Assembly: GCF_010731115.1 (NCBI RefSeq)
Contig: NZ_AP022616.1
Coordinates: 2,418,001-2,482,000 of the forward strand
Direction: 5' to 3'
Source: Mycolicibacterium phocaicum
Lineage (GTDB): Bacteria; Actinomycetota; Actinomycetes; Mycobacteriales; Mycobacteriaceae
DNA length: 64,000 nucleotides
Shown: piece by piece, positions 8,819 to 17,507 of the stretch
How the letters are laid out: each line of letters starts with the position of its first letter
Position numbering within the stretch: the first letter of the stretch is position 1
The notes under the pieces: generated by a model
The model's input: the letters and a program-made list of their open reading frames with translations, nothing else
Told to the model about the DNA's origin: nothing
Database searches by the model: none
Position numbers and translations under genes: made by a program

Positions 8819-10005
8819 ATCACCGGGCCGAAGGTCGGCGAGTGGTTCACCGGGATGTCCTGGCTGATCCGGCCGGCTTCGGCGGCACGGGTGAATTCGG
8901 CGGCGTCGATCCCACCGAACATCCAATAGGTGTACGGCACTCCGAGCCCCCGGGGAATGTCGCTGAAATCCTCACTCGCCGAGGCCTGCGGGATGGCCAG
9001 CACGCGGTCGCCGAACTGTTCGACAAACGCATCATGCACCCGGGCGGTGGCGGCCTCGTCGTTGTCGGTCACCGGAAACTGGTCGTAGAACTCGAATTCC
9101 GGTTCTTTCGGTGAGTCCGACGCCTGACACTCGGCGACGACGATGCGCTTGACGGCCGCGATGACCGCGCTGCGCACGGCTTCGTCGTAGGTCCGCAGGT
9201 TCAGTTCCAGCACGGCGTGGTCGCCGATGATGTTGCTCTTGGTGCCGGAATTGATGCTGCCGACGGTGAGTACGACGGTTTCGGTCGGCGCGACTTCGCG
9301 CGACACGATGGTCTGCAGCCGGACGACGATCATCGCGGCCAGCACGACGGGATCGATGGTGGCGTTCGGCATGGAGCCATGGCCGCCGCGCCCGTACACC
9401 GTCACGCGGATGCTGTCGGCCGCCGCCATGACCGGCCCGCTGCGGGTGCCGACGTATCCGGCCGGCGCCGGTGCGACATGCTGACCCAGCGCGACGTCGA
9501 CCTTGCCGACGATGTCCGCCAGTCCGTCGGCGACCATGCCGGCGGCGCCGCCACCGACCTCTTCGGCCGGCTGGAACAACGCGATCGCGGTGCCCTGCCA
9601 GTGATCTCGCCCCTCGGCCAGCAGCGCGGCCGCACCGAGCAGACAGGTGACGTGGGTGTCGTGGCCGCACGCGTGCATGACGGGCACGTCCTTGCCCGCG
9701 GCATCGGTGGACCGGACCGTGCTGGCGTAGGGCAGTCCGGTCGCCTCGGCGACGGGCAGCGCGTCCATGTCGGCGCGCATCAACACCGACGCACCGTCAC
9801 CGTTGCGCAGAATGCCAACGACGCCGGTGCCGCCGATACCGTCGGTCACGTGGTAACCGAGCTCGGTCAGCTTGTCCGACACCAGCTTTGCGGTGCGATG
9901 TTCCTGGTGTGACAGCTCCGGGTGCTCATGCAGGTCGCGGTAGAGGTCCTCCTGCCACACCCGTACCTCGGGCAGACCGGCCAGCACGTCCGTCGCACGA
10001 CTCAT
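8758..10005 (-). CDS. M20 family amidohydrolase
   Basis: A 415-aa metal-dependent amidohydrolase/carboxypeptidase of the hippurate hydrolase (AmiA/HipO) branch, expected to cleave N-acyl amino acids or related amides. Metal-binding signatures are HACGHDTHVTCLLG and the catalytic Glu pair in FQPAEEVGGGA. The lid domain motif GRGGHGSMPNATIDPV and the C-terminal SEDFSDIPRGLGVPYTYWMFGG are also typical. Its ATG (10005) overlaps the stop of the upstream F420-type oxidoreductase by 4 nt, so the two form an operon. The actual substrate is not predictable. Confidence 0.92.
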   Translation of the reverse strand: MSRATDVLAGLPEVRVWQEDLYRDLHEHPELSHQEHRTAKLVSDKLTELGYHVTDGIGGTGVVGILRNGDGASVLMRADMDALPVAEATGLPYASTVRSTDAAGKDVPVMHACGHDTHVTCLLGAAALLAEGRDHWQGTAIALFQPAEEVGGGAAGMVADGLADIVGKVDVALGQHVAPAPAGYVGTRSGPVMAAADSIRVTVYGRGGHGSMPNATIDPVVLAAMIVVRLQTIVSREVAPTETVVLTVGSINSGTKSNIIGDHAVLELNLRTYDEAVRSAVIAAVKRIVVAECQASDSPKEPEFEFYDQFPVTDNDEAATARVHDAFVEQFGDRVLAIPQASASEDFSDIPRGLGVPYTYWMFGGIDAAEFTRAAEAGRISQDIPVNHSPTFGPVIQPTLDTGTEALVVAALSWL

Positions 10006-10910
10006 AGCGATGCCTCTCCCGTGAAGTCCCTGACCACGTCGGCCACCCGGCGCAGCTGGTCGATGTCCGAACTGGTGGGAATGAGGTGCACCTCGTCGGT
10101 GCCGATGTCATCGAACTTCTGCAGCACGTCGAGCAATTCGTCTTCGGTGCCGGCCCAGCCCGTCGTCGGCGCCATCGCGTCGACGTATTCCTCCGGAATC
10201 CAGTTCATGTACCGGCGGAGGTGCCGGTGCACCTGGTTGCGTGCCTCGTCTTTGTCACCGAGGGCGAACCAGAACGAGGTCGCCAAGTGCGGCTTGGGTT
10301 TTCCGGCCTCGGCCCACGCCTCCCGGGCGACGTCGAACAGTTCGCTCTCGCGCTCGACGTCGAGGTCCAAGGTGGTGCCGGCCATGCCGTCGGCCCAATT
10401 GGCCGCGCTGCGTACGGTTTTCGGGCCGATGGTGCCGACCAGCAGTCGGGGGCCGCCCGGCTGCACAGCCGCGGGGCCGACGGGCAACACGGAGTCGGTG
10501 AGCTTCTCCCCCGCCCAGACCCGCTTCATCAGCGCGACGCGTTCCGCCATGCCGCGCATGGTCTGCGTCTTCGGGTCGGCGCCCACGGCGTTGTAGTCCT
10601 CGTGCCGGCCACCGACGCCGAGGCCGACCGTCAGCCGTCCACCGCTGAGCATGTCGCCCGTGGCAAGCGCTTTCGCCAGCATCACCGGATCGTGCAACTG
10701 CGGGACGATCACCGTGGTGACCAGTCGCACCCGGTCGGTCCAGGCCGCCAGAGCACCGAGCAGCGTCAGGGAATCGGGATTGTCGAACGCGATGCGCTCA
10801 CCCCAGCACAGGGACGAGAAGGGCCCTCCGTCGATCACTCGCGCCCACGCCGTCAGCGTCGCCGCATCGAGGTTGGGCTCCATCACTGGCATCGTCATCC
10901 CGATCTGCAC
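10002..10910 (-). CDS. LLM-class F420-dependent oxidoreductase
   Basis: A 302-aa luciferase-like TIM-barrel protein of the class that uses coenzyme F420 in mycobacteria. Family features are MPVMEPNLDAATLTAWARVIDGGPFSSLC at the N-terminus, VRLVTTVIVPQLHDPVMLAKALAT, GRLTVGLGVGGRHEDY and VGTIGPKTVRSAANWADG. It starts at GTG 10910 and overlaps the M20 hydrolase gene by 4 nt. The pair may act on one amide-type substrate, but that is inference from context only. Confidence 0.88.
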   Translation of the reverse strand: MQIGMTMPVMEPNLDAATLTAWARVIDGGPFSSLCWGERIAFDNPDSLTLLGALAAWTDRVRLVTTVIVPQLHDPVMLAKALATGDMLSGGRLTVGLGVGGRHEDYNAVGADPKTQTMRGMAERVALMKRVWAGEKLTDSVLPVGPAAVQPGGPRLLVGTIGPKTVRSAANWADGMAGTTLDLDVERESELFDVAREAWAEAGKPKPHLATSFWFALGDKDEARNQVHRHLRRYMNWIPEEYVDAMAPTTGWAGTEDELLDVLQKFDDIGTDEVHLIPTSSDIDQLRRVADVVRDFTGEASL

Positions 10911-11070
10911 ACAGCCGATTCTGGCATGCGCGTCCAGCGCGAGGACCGCGTTGACCGGCCGGACTCCGTCCAGTAGCCGGCCGGCACGGCCCCGTACAGG
11001 GAGAACCGGTGGGGGTTTACCCCCAGAGATGTCGCGGGAAAACGCCGTGTCTCCAGACTGCGCCGGTGCC

Positions 11071-11076
11071 TAAGTT
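11071..11076 (+). promoter_or_regulatory. Leaderless -10 box of the sensor kinase operon
   Basis: TAAGTT followed by exactly 6 nt and ATG at 11083. No Shine-Dalgarno sequence lies in between, which fits a leaderless transcript. Confidence 0.5.
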
Positions 11077-11082
11077 GGACGC

Positions 11083-12396
11083 ATGGTCGCAACAGCTACA
11101 GACCCCGCGTCGGCCCAGCCGGCACATCCGACAACGGCACCGCCGGCGCCGCGCGCGTCCGACCTCGGTGTCGTCCCCACATCGTCGATGATCGTCGGCG
11201 CGGTCGCCGGCATGATCTGGTTCTGGATACCGCTGTCCCTGCTCATCCTCGCCGTCACGTCGATCCCGTCGGTGATCGGGACGGTGTTCGGCGGCGTGGT
11301 GTTCGTCTACGCCGTGCGCGCCACCGACCGGGTGGAGCGGGTGCGCAGCGAAGCGGTGTTCGGCTTCGGCATCGCCGTCCCATACCGAAAGCTGACGCCC
11401 CACAGCGGTTTTCAGGGGTGGGCGCACCAGCTCTGGTTGGACGTCAGCAGCGGCCGGTTCTGGAAGGTGTTGGCGCACAGCTATCTGCGCATTGTCTTCG
11501 ACATCTTCGCGGTCAGCCTCGCGTTCGCCCTACTGGCCTTCGCGCTGATCGGACCCGCCGCGGCGAACGCGATCCACAACAGTGACGCCGCCGCCGGACT
11601 CAGCTTCATCTCCCCGCCGCTGTCCTGGCTGCTGGCCGTCATCGCGCTGGCCGCCGCCGCAGCCATCCTGGTGTTCGGCCCTCGGGTGGACGCCGCCGTC
11701 GACCGGTGGCTGCTGCCGGCATCGCCGACAGCGGCGCTGCAGCACGAGGTCAGTGCCCTGCATCAGGCCCGTCGCGGCGCGGTGTCGTCGGCGTCCACCG
11801 AACGGCACCGGATCGAACGCGACCTGCACGACAGTGTGCAGCCTCGGCTCGTGTCCTTGGCCATGACGATCGGGCTGGCCCAGACCAAGCTCGACTCGGA
11901 CCTCCCCGAAGCCCGCAAGCTGATCGCCGAGGCGCACGACGATGCCAAGGCCGCACTCCTCGAACTGCGAAATGTGGTGCGGGGCATCGCGCCGACGATC
12001 CTGGCCGACCGTGGCCTGGACGCCGCGCTGTCGGCGGTGGTGCAGCGCACCGAGACCGCCGGGGTGCCGGTGACGCTGGAACTGCAACTGCCGAAACGCT
12101 TCTCCGATGAGGTCGAGTCGTGCGCGTACTTCGTCGTCGCCGAGTCGTTGACCAACATCGCCAAGCACGCCAAGGCGACCCACGCCGTGGTCACGGTGCG
12201 CTACCACGAGCCCACCGACCAGTTGCACATCTCGGTGTTCGACGACGGTATCGGCGGGGCCCAGACCACAGGCGACGACACGACGGGCCTGCGCGGACTC
12301 GGTGAGCGGGTACGCGCGGCGCGGGGCACCTTCGCCGTCTCGAGCCCCGAGACCGGAACGACGACGGTGACGGCGGTACTGCCATGCGCATTGTGA
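11083..12396 (+). CDS. NarL-type sensor histidine kinase
   Basis: A 437-aa membrane sensor kinase. A Pro/Ala-rich cytosolic N-terminus (1-35) precedes about four transmembrane helices (about 36-60, 62-78, 138-160, 180-198). The HisKA_3 dimerisation domain has phospho-acceptor H249 in RHRIERDLHDSVQ, and the HATPase_c domain contains FVVAESLTNIAKHAKA and DDGIGGA...GLRGLGERV. It phosphorylates the response regulator encoded immediately downstream, whose ATG overlaps this gene by 13 nt. With the third gene (beta-repeat membrane protein) it forms a cassette reminiscent of envelope-stress systems such as LiaFSR. The stimulus is unknown. Confidence 0.92.
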   Translation: MVATATDPASAQPAHPTTAPPAPRASDLGVVPTSSMIVGAVAGMIWFWIPLSLLILAVTSIPSVIGTVFGGVVFVYAVRATDRVERVRSEAVFGFGIAVPYRKLTPHSGFQGWAHQLWLDVSSGRFWKVLAHSYLRIVFDIFAVSLAFALLAFALIGPAAANAIHNSDAAAGLSFISPPLSWLLAVIALAAAAAILVFGPRVDAAVDRWLLPASPTAALQHEVSALHQARRGAVSSASTERHRIERDLHDSVQPRLVSLAMTIGLAQTKLDSDLPEARKLIAEAHDDAKAALLELRNVVRGIAPTILADRGLDAALSAVVQRTETAGVPVTLELQLPKRFSDEVESCAYFVVAESLTNIAKHAKATHAVVTVRYHEPTDQLHISVFDDGIGGAQTTGDDTTGLRGLGERVRAARGTFAVSSPETGTTTVTAVLPCAL

Positions 12397-13028
12397 TCGC
12401 CGAGGATTCGGCCCTGCTGCGCGCGGGAATCGAGCGCATCCTGATCGACGCCGGCCACGACGTACTCGCCGGGGTGCCCGACGCCACCGAGCTGCTGCGC
12501 GCCGTCAACGAACACAACCCTGATCTCGTCATCGTCGACGTACGGATGCCGCCGACGTTCACCGACGAGGGCATCCGCGCCGCCGCCCTGCTCCGCAGCC
12601 AGAATCCCGAGTCACCGGTGCTGGCGCTGTCGCACTACGTCGAGGAACGGTATGCGGCCGACCTGATCGCCTCGGACACAAAGGGTTTCGGGTATCTACT
12701 GAAGGACCGGGTGGCTGACGTTCCGGCGTTCCTGGACGCCGTCACCACGGTGGGCACCGGCGGCACCGTCCTGGACCCGGAAGTGGTGTCCCAGATTCTG
12801 GTGCGCACGCACCGCCGCTCCACCCTGGCCGTGCTCACCCCGCGGGAGCAGGAAGTCATGCAGCTGATGGCAGAAGGCAAGACCAACTCGGCCATCGCCG
12901 CGCTGCTGCACATCTCGATCGGCTCCGCCGAGAAACACATCGCGTCGATCTTCACCAAGCTGGACCTCACCCCCGACGACAGCGAGAACCGGCGGGTCCT
13001 CGCCGTCCTGCGCTATCTCGAATCCTGA
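12384..13028 (+). CDS. LuxR/NarL-family response regulator
   Basis: A 214-aa two-component regulator. The receiver domain has the acidic pair E7-D8, phospho-acceptor D52 (VIVDVRMPP) and the conserved Lys in YLLKDRV. The C-terminal LuxR-type helix-turn-helix begins at TPREQEVMQLMAEGKTNSAIA (about 150-172) and continues LHISIGSAEKHIASIFTKL. It overlaps the kinase gene by 13 nt and is followed 20 nt later by the beta-repeat membrane protein gene, a likely regulon member. Confidence 0.94.
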   Translation: MRIVIAEDSALLRAGIERILIDAGHDVLAGVPDATELLRAVNEHNPDLVIVDVRMPPTFTDEGIRAAALLRSQNPESPVLALSHYVEERYAADLIASDTKGFGYLLKDRVADVPAFLDAVTTVGTGGTVLDPEVVSQILVRTHRRSTLAVLTPREQEVMQLMAEGKTNSAIAALLHISIGSAEKHIASIFTKLDLTPDDSENRRVLAVLRYLES

Positions 13029-13048
13029 AGAGAGAAAAGGACTTCCGC

Positions 13049-13930
13049 ATGACTTCGAATCTGGATACCACACCGCCCGCCGAAGCCGCCACGCCGCCGG
13101 CCCTGACTCCGGGCGGCCGGTCGGCGATGCGCTCACTGCTGGTGGTGACCGCCATCGTAGTGACGCTGTCGACGGCCGCCGGGATCGGTGGACTGGCCTG
13201 GGGCATCAGCTCGGTACGCGTCGCCGCCGAAACCGAGACGCTGCCGGCTGATTTCAGCTCTCTGACGATCGACACCGGCGACATGCCGACAGCCATCAGG
13301 ATCACCAGCGACCGCAACGTCAGCGAACCACGCGTCCGGATGCGTCTACTCAACACCGCAAAAGACGACCACCAGGCATTGCAGGTCGCGCGCAATGGCG
13401 GCGCTGTCAGCCTCACCGTGACCGGTGAACCATCGCCCCTGTTCAACTTCGGCCCGCCGGGGGAAATCATGGTGACGTTGCCGCCCGATGTCGCACGCCG
13501 GCTGTCGGTCACCACGAAACAGCAGGTCGGCGTGATGCTGAGCCAAACCGACCTGGATCAGCTGACCGTGCACAACACCGACGGTGCCGTCGTGCTCGGT
13601 GGCAACGCCCGCCGGATCGAAATCCATACGCAGAGCGGCGACATTCAGACCCGTGCCCCCATCGTGGTCACCGATGCCTTCGTCGCCGAGTCCACCGACG
13701 GACACATCGGCGTGGACTTCCGGGAGGTCGCCCCACGCACCGTGGACATCACCAACCGCGACTCGGACATCGACATCACCGTGCCGCCCGGCGGCCCGTA
13801 TCTGGTCCGGGCGCAGGCCGGCGATCACGCGACAGTGCGGGTGCCCCAGACCGAGGATCCGGCCCGCGCCGTCGCTCAGATCACCGCACGGACCGACGAC
13901 GGCAGCATCAGCATCGCTACGCGCCGGTGA
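13049..13930 (+). CDS. Membrane-anchored beta-repeat protein (DUF4097-like)
   Basis: A 293-aa protein with a Pro/Thr-rich cytosolic N-terminus, one transmembrane helix at about residues 29-52, and an extracytoplasmic domain. That domain has short beta-strand repeats (LSVTTKQQVGVML, LTVHNTDGAVVLGGNARRIEIHTQSGDIQ, VDITNRDSDIDITVPPGG), the pattern seen in DUF4097 putative adhesin/LiaF-like domains. It has an RBS (GAGAGAAAAGGA) and follows the response regulator by 20 nt, so it is third in the operon. A role in envelope-stress sensing or feedback on the kinase is inferred from context. The 3' end overlaps the convergent DUF4232 gene by 14 nt. Confidence 0.78.
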   Translation: MTSNLDTTPPAEAATPPALTPGGRSAMRSLLVVTAIVVTLSTAAGIGGLAWGISSVRVAAETETLPADFSSLTIDTGDMPTAIRITSDRNVSEPRVRMRLLNTAKDDHQALQVARNGGAVSLTVTGEPSPLFNFGPPGEIMVTLPPDVARRLSVTTKQQVGVMLSQTDLDQLTVHNTDGAVVLGGNARRIEIHTQSGDIQTRAPIVVTDAFVAESTDGHIGVDFREVAPRTVDITNRDSDIDITVPPGGPYLVRAQAGDHATVRVPQTEDPARAVAQITARTDDGSISIATRR

Positions 13931-14414
13931 ACGGCCCCACCCGCAAAGTCGGGTAAGCCGTACTGGCACAAGCGGTATCAGCGTGGCCGATGATGATCGG
14001 CTCGGTGTCACCCGGCAGGTTGACCTGTAAACCGCTGACCGGTACCGCATCACAGTCGGCCGGGAAGTTGCCGGCGTTGACGATGCCCAGGTTTGCCGAG
14101 GTGGACTGGCCGGGTTGGATCACCACGACGCCGATGACGGATTCCGCATCCTGACTCGCGGCCACGCCGACCAGATGGTTGTCGGAGCCCGAGATGAACG
14201 ACACCGCCGGATATCCCGACATGCTGCACGGGGCGTCACCGGAGTTCTTCAGGATCACCGGATAGAACGTCGTCCCGGCGGCACCGTCGGGCGGACCGAG
14301 GCTCGGTGTCAGTTGTGCACTGGCACACCGCGGTACCGGGACGGGGTCGGCATGAGCGACGGTGAGCGGCCAGGCGCAGGCCACTGCCAACGGGATCGCG
14401 ACAACGGTTCGCAT
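13917..14414 (-). CDS. DUF4232 secreted protein
   Basis: A 165-aa exported protein. The signal peptide MRTVVAIPLAVACAWPLTVAHA ends near residue 22. The DUF4232 domain has its usual features: a Cys near the N-terminus (PRCASAQLTPSLG), AGTTFYPVILKNSGDAPCSMSGYPAVSFI, and a distal Cys pair. I chose ATG 14414, which has an AAAGGGGCAG RBS and directly precedes the signal peptide; the longer frame from 14504 would overlap the upstream gene. Function unknown. Confidence 0.82.
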   Translation of the reverse strand: MRTVVAIPLAVACAWPLTVAHADPVPVPRCASAQLTPSLGPPDGAAGTTFYPVILKNSGDAPCSMSGYPAVSFISGSDNHLVGVAASQDAESVIGVVVIQPGQSTSANLGIVNAGNFPADCDAVPVSGLQVNLPGDTEPIIIGHADTACASTAYPTLRVGPFTGA

Positions 14415-14434
14415 ACCTGCCCCTTTCACGACGC

Positions 14435-15448
14435 TCACCCGAGCCCGTCCATGATGTCGGCCACCGACCCGGATCGGAGCTTCTGGAATCCGGTACCCGC
14501 CCACACGTTGGTCCCGTGCGGATCACCGGCCGCCACCGCCGCCTTGCGCAGCGGGCTGGTGAGGTAATGCACCTCGGGATAGCCCAGCGGCGCCTGTTCG
14601 TCGTGCTCATCGATGAAGCGGTTACGCAGTCCGCGGGCATAGCGTCCCGAGAAGGCCTTGGTGACAACGGTTTCGGTGAACCGCGGATCGACGAGCGCAG
14701 CGCGGTGCACAGGGCTCGAACCCGACTCGTCGGCGAGCAGAAACGCCGTGCCGAGTTGTGCGGCCACCGCACCGGCGGCGATGACGGCGGCGACGTCGGC
14801 GGCGGTCATCAGGCCACCGGCCGCGACGACGGGCAGTTCGGTGGCGGCGAGCACGTCGGCCAGCAGTTCGGTGAGTGGCTGTGTGGCGGGGGCGGCCAGC
14901 GGGTCGTAGGTGCCGCGGTGGCCACCGGCGCCGGGGCCTTGCACGGCGAGGGCGTCGACCCCGGACGCCGCGGCGAGCTGGGCCTCGGCCACGGTGGTGA
15001 CCGTCGCGACCGTGGTGATGCCGGCCTGCCGCAGCCGCGCGCATTCGTCGACAGTGGGTCCGCCGAAGGTGAAGGACACGACCTCGGGCCGCAGGTCGGC
15101 GACGACGTCGAGCTTGGCCGCCCAATCGTCGTCGTTGAACGTCGGATCGCCGAGGGTGGCCCGGTAGCGGGCGGCTTCGCCGGCGAGTTCGCCGGCGTAC
15201 CGCTCGATCTCGCGGGTCGTGACGGTACTGGGCTGCGAGGCAAAGAGATTCACACCGAGCGGGCCGGTGGTCAATGCGCGTGCGGCGGTGACGCGGTCGG
15301 CGAGCGCCTGGGCCGTCAGGTAGCCGGCGGCGACGAAACCCAGACCGCCGGCCGCCGAACCCGCCGCCGCCAGCTCGGGCGTCGTCGGCCCACCGGCCAT
15401 CGGCGCGACAATCACCGGAACTGCCAGCTCACGCAGGTCGAAGGCCAT
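14435..15448 (-). CDS. Nitronate monooxygenase (2-nitropropane dioxygenase family)
   Basis: A 337-aa FMN-dependent TIM-barrel enzyme predicted to oxidise alkyl nitronates such as propionate-3-nitronate. Features are PVIVAPMAGGPTTPELAAAG at the N-terminus, the FMN phosphate-binding QGPGAGGHRG, VVAAGGLMTAADVAAVIAAGA and AQLGTAFLLADESGSSPVHRAAL. I chose ATG 15448 (MAFDLREL); the upstream in-frame extension to 15499 does not resemble the family. The DUF4232 gene starts 20 nt after its stop. Confidence 0.88.
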   Translation of the reverse strand: MAFDLRELAVPVIVAPMAGGPTTPELAAAGSAAGGLGFVAAGYLTAQALADRVTAARALTTGPLGVNLFASQPSTVTTREIERYAGELAGEAARYRATLGDPTFNDDDWAAKLDVVADLRPEVVSFTFGGPTVDECARLRQAGITTVATVTTVAEAQLAAASGVDALAVQGPGAGGHRGTYDPLAAPATQPLTELLADVLAATELPVVAAGGLMTAADVAAVIAAGAVAAQLGTAFLLADESGSSPVHRAALVDPRFTETVVTKAFSGRYARGLRNRFIDEHDEQAPLGYPEVHYLTSPLRKAAVAAGDPHGTNVWAGTGFQKLRSGSVADIMDGLG

Positions 15449-15522
15449 ATCCCCATCATGACAGGCGAGGCCCCTCACACCGGGAGTGACGCGACGCACA
15501 TGAACGGGTAGAACGGAGGAAT

Positions 15523-15912
15523 ATGGCCATCACTTTCAACCACACCATCGTCCACTCGACCGACCGCTCGGCCGCGGCCACCTTCTTCACCGAGCTCTTC
15601 GGTCTACCTCCCGCCGTCGAAGGCGGACCGTTCCTCGCCGTCGAACTGAACCACGGCGTCAGCCTCGATTTCGCCCAGGTGCCCGAGGGCACACAGGTCG
15701 TCCCGCAGCACTACGCGTTCCTGGTCTCTGAGGATGAGTTCACCGCGATATACGACCGGATTCGTGAACGCGGACTGCAACATTGGGCCGACCCGCGCGG
15801 ACAGCATCCCGGTGAGATCAACCGCAACGACGGCGGCCGGGGCGTCTACTTCCAGGATCCCAGCGGGCATTACCTGGAGATCCTCACCCGGCCGTACGGC
15901 TCAGGCGGCTGA
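15523..15912 (+). CDS. VOC/glyoxalase family protein
   Basis: A 129-aa vicinal-oxygen-chelate fold protein. It has the paired beta-alpha-beta-beta-beta arrangement with FNHTIVHSTDRSAAATFFTELFGL at the N-terminus and the terminal GVYFQDPSGHYLEILTRPYG typical of the glyoxalase/bleomycin-resistance superfamily. Putative metal ligands are the His of NHTIVH and the Glu of YLEIL. The start has a strong GGAGGA RBS. The enzymatic role is unknown. Its 3' end overlaps the convergent TIGR03083-type gene by 29 nt. Confidence 0.85.
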   Translation: MAITFNHTIVHSTDRSAAATFFTELFGLPPAVEGGPFLAVELNHGVSLDFAQVPEGTQVVPQHYAFLVSEDEFTAIYDRIRERGLQHWADPRGQHPGEINRNDGGRGVYFQDPSGHYLEILTRPYGSGG

Positions 15913-16540
15913 GCACCCGGTCGGCCAGCACCTCGGCACCCGGTCCGCGCAGCCGGGGCAACACCTTCGGCCGGTTGCCCAGCACCGAGATCAGCTCGGC
16001 GGCCGTGCCTTCCACCGTCGACCCGGTCGTGCCGTGACGCCATCCGGTGTCGATGGCGCGGAGCCGGAGCCCCTGGCTGTTGCGGTACGCCGGGACGAAG
16101 GGGGTGGGGAAAGCCACCTGGGTGTCCAGCACCGCATCGAGCAACTGGGGCGGGATGTCCGGTTCCCGGTCGATGGCGAACAGGATGTCCAGTTCGTGGG
16201 TGATGTGGTCGCCCAGCAGTAGCCGAGGTGGAAAGTACCGGCCGACGCCGGACGGTTGGGCGCTCGCGGCACGGAAATCGGCCAGCAGGCTTTCGGCACT
16301 GCGGCCTCGTGCGCGTTCGGTGGCAGTGGCGGTGTTGGCGCGGTCGAAGTTCCGGTGCCGGATCATCGCGCCGAGGAACGCACCGACCGGATGACCGCAT
16401 CCGACCACCAGGTGTCCCAGCACGTCGCGATTGCTCCATTCCGCACACAGGCTCGGCGCGGCCCATTCTTGCGGCGTCAGGGCGGCAATGACGTCGGCGA
16501 AGCGTTCGTCGTTGGCGCGCAACACATCACGCGCCGACAT
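15884..16540 (-). CDS. TIGR03083/maleylpyruvate isomerase-like (DinB-fold) protein
   Basis: A 218-aa member of the mycothiol-dependent maleylpyruvate isomerase-like/DinB family common in actinobacteria. Family features are the helical N-terminus FADVIAALTPQEWAAPSLCAEWSNRDVLGHLV and the metal-ligand region LLLGDHITHELDI. A later stretch LRLRAIDTGWRHG...VEGTAAELISVLGNR matches the C-terminal MDMPI-type domain. The start overlaps the stop of the upstream alpha/beta hydrolase in a TGATG, so they are co-transcribed. The substrate is unknown. Confidence 0.82.
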   Translation of the reverse strand: MSARDVLRANDERFADVIAALTPQEWAAPSLCAEWSNRDVLGHLVVGCGHPVGAFLGAMIRHRNFDRANTATATERARGRSAESLLADFRAASAQPSGVGRYFPPRLLLGDHITHELDILFAIDREPDIPPQLLDAVLDTQVAFPTPFVPAYRNSQGLRLRAIDTGWRHGTTGSTVEGTAAELISVLGNRPKVLPRLRGPGAEVLADRVLSRLSRTAG

Positions 16541-17430
16541 CAGAGATGCTCCGCCAGGAAGGCGACCTGGTCGTCGAGCACTTGGCGCACCAGCGGTGGG
16601 TGGTAGATGGCGAAGTGATCGGATGCGTAGTGCCGCGCGATCCCGCGCGGCGCGCGGTCGGCCACCGCCTCGGCGTAGCGCGGTTCCATCAATGTCTCGT
16701 CATCGCAGACGCACACCAGCAGCGGCGCCTGGACCGTCGCTGCATGGCGCAGCGCCGATCTCGTGATCAACAGCGCGGCGTCGACCGCGGTGATCCGGTT
16801 GTCGAACGCCGCGCCGGCCGGCACCGTCGACCGCCAACCGTCCTCCGCTCCGGCGACCGTCACGAGTGCGTCGGTCCCGGGCTGTCCGACGATGGGCACG
16901 TAGCGACGTTCCCGCCGCAGGAGCGCACGCACTGCGTCGTCGACGATCGCCGGCGTCAGTCGCAGAGCTCCCCAGATGCCGACGCTGCGGGCCGATGCCG
17001 GCCCGTGGGTGATGGGACATTGCACCACCGCGGCGGCGATGTCGTTCCGGCTGCCGGCCACCCGCACCACGTTCATGCCGCCGAGGCTCGTGCCCCACAA
17101 GCCGATCCGGCCGGCATCGACCCGCGGGTGCCGTTGCAGGAAATCGATCGCGGCGCCGACGTCCCGGCATTGTTCGGAAATCGAAATACGTTGCCGTGGT
17201 TGACCTCCCGAGGCCCCGGTGAAGCGGTAGTCGAAGGACAGGACGGCAATGCCCGCCGCGGCGAAGTGCTGTTCGTACTGCGGCAGCATCATGTCGCGGG
17301 TGGCGCCGAGGCCGTGCACCAGGACGACGGCGGGGTGTGGCCCGGGGCTCGACGGCAACGTGAGCCACGCGGCGCAACGGTCACCACCGCTGGCGAAGTC
17401 CAACTGCTCGACCGGGATTGCTGATGTCAT
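16540..17430 (-). CDS. Alpha/beta hydrolase
   Basis: A 296-aa alpha/beta hydrolase of the dienelactone hydrolase/X-Pro dipeptidyl-peptidase-like class. The oxyanion stretch is VVLVHGLGATRDMM, the nucleophile elbow GTSLGG, the acid Asp in CVCDDETLMEP and the catalytic His in ASDHFAIYHPP. I chose ATG 17430, which has GAGGAG 5 nt upstream; GTG 17433 is too close to it. The gene diverges from a TetR regulator, and the intergenic region holds two GTAC-N3-GTAC palindromes, so it is probably the regulated target together with the downstream DinB-fold gene. Confidence 0.88.
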   Translation of the reverse strand: MTSAIPVEQLDFASGGDRCAAWLTLPSSPGPHPAVVLVHGLGATRDMMLPQYEQHFAAAGIAVLSFDYRFTGASGGQPRQRISISEQCRDVGAAIDFLQRHPRVDAGRIGLWGTSLGGMNVVRVAGSRNDIAAAVVQCPITHGPASARSVGIWGALRLTPAIVDDAVRALLRRERRYVPIVGQPGTDALVTVAGAEDGWRSTVPAGAAFDNRITAVDAALLITRSALRHAATVQAPLLVCVCDDETLMEPRYAEAVADRAPRGIARHYASDHFAIYHPPLVRQVLDDQVAFLAEHL

Positions 17431-17445
17431 CACGACTCCTCACAT

Positions 17446-17492
17446 AAGTACACTGTACGTATCATCTACACTTCAACACGTACGACGTACTT
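17446..17492. promoter_or_regulatory. Pair of TetR-type operator palindromes
   Basis: Two copies of GTAC-N3-GTAC (17448-17458 and 17480-17490) with centres 32 bp apart, about three helical turns. They sit in inverted relation (AAGTACACTGTACGT versus ACGTACGACGTACTT, 12 of 15 positions shared when one is inverted). They lie between the divergent hydrolase and TetR genes and are likely bound by that regulator. Confidence 0.6.
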
Positions 17493-17507
17493 GTCAAGGG
17501 GTTGCTC

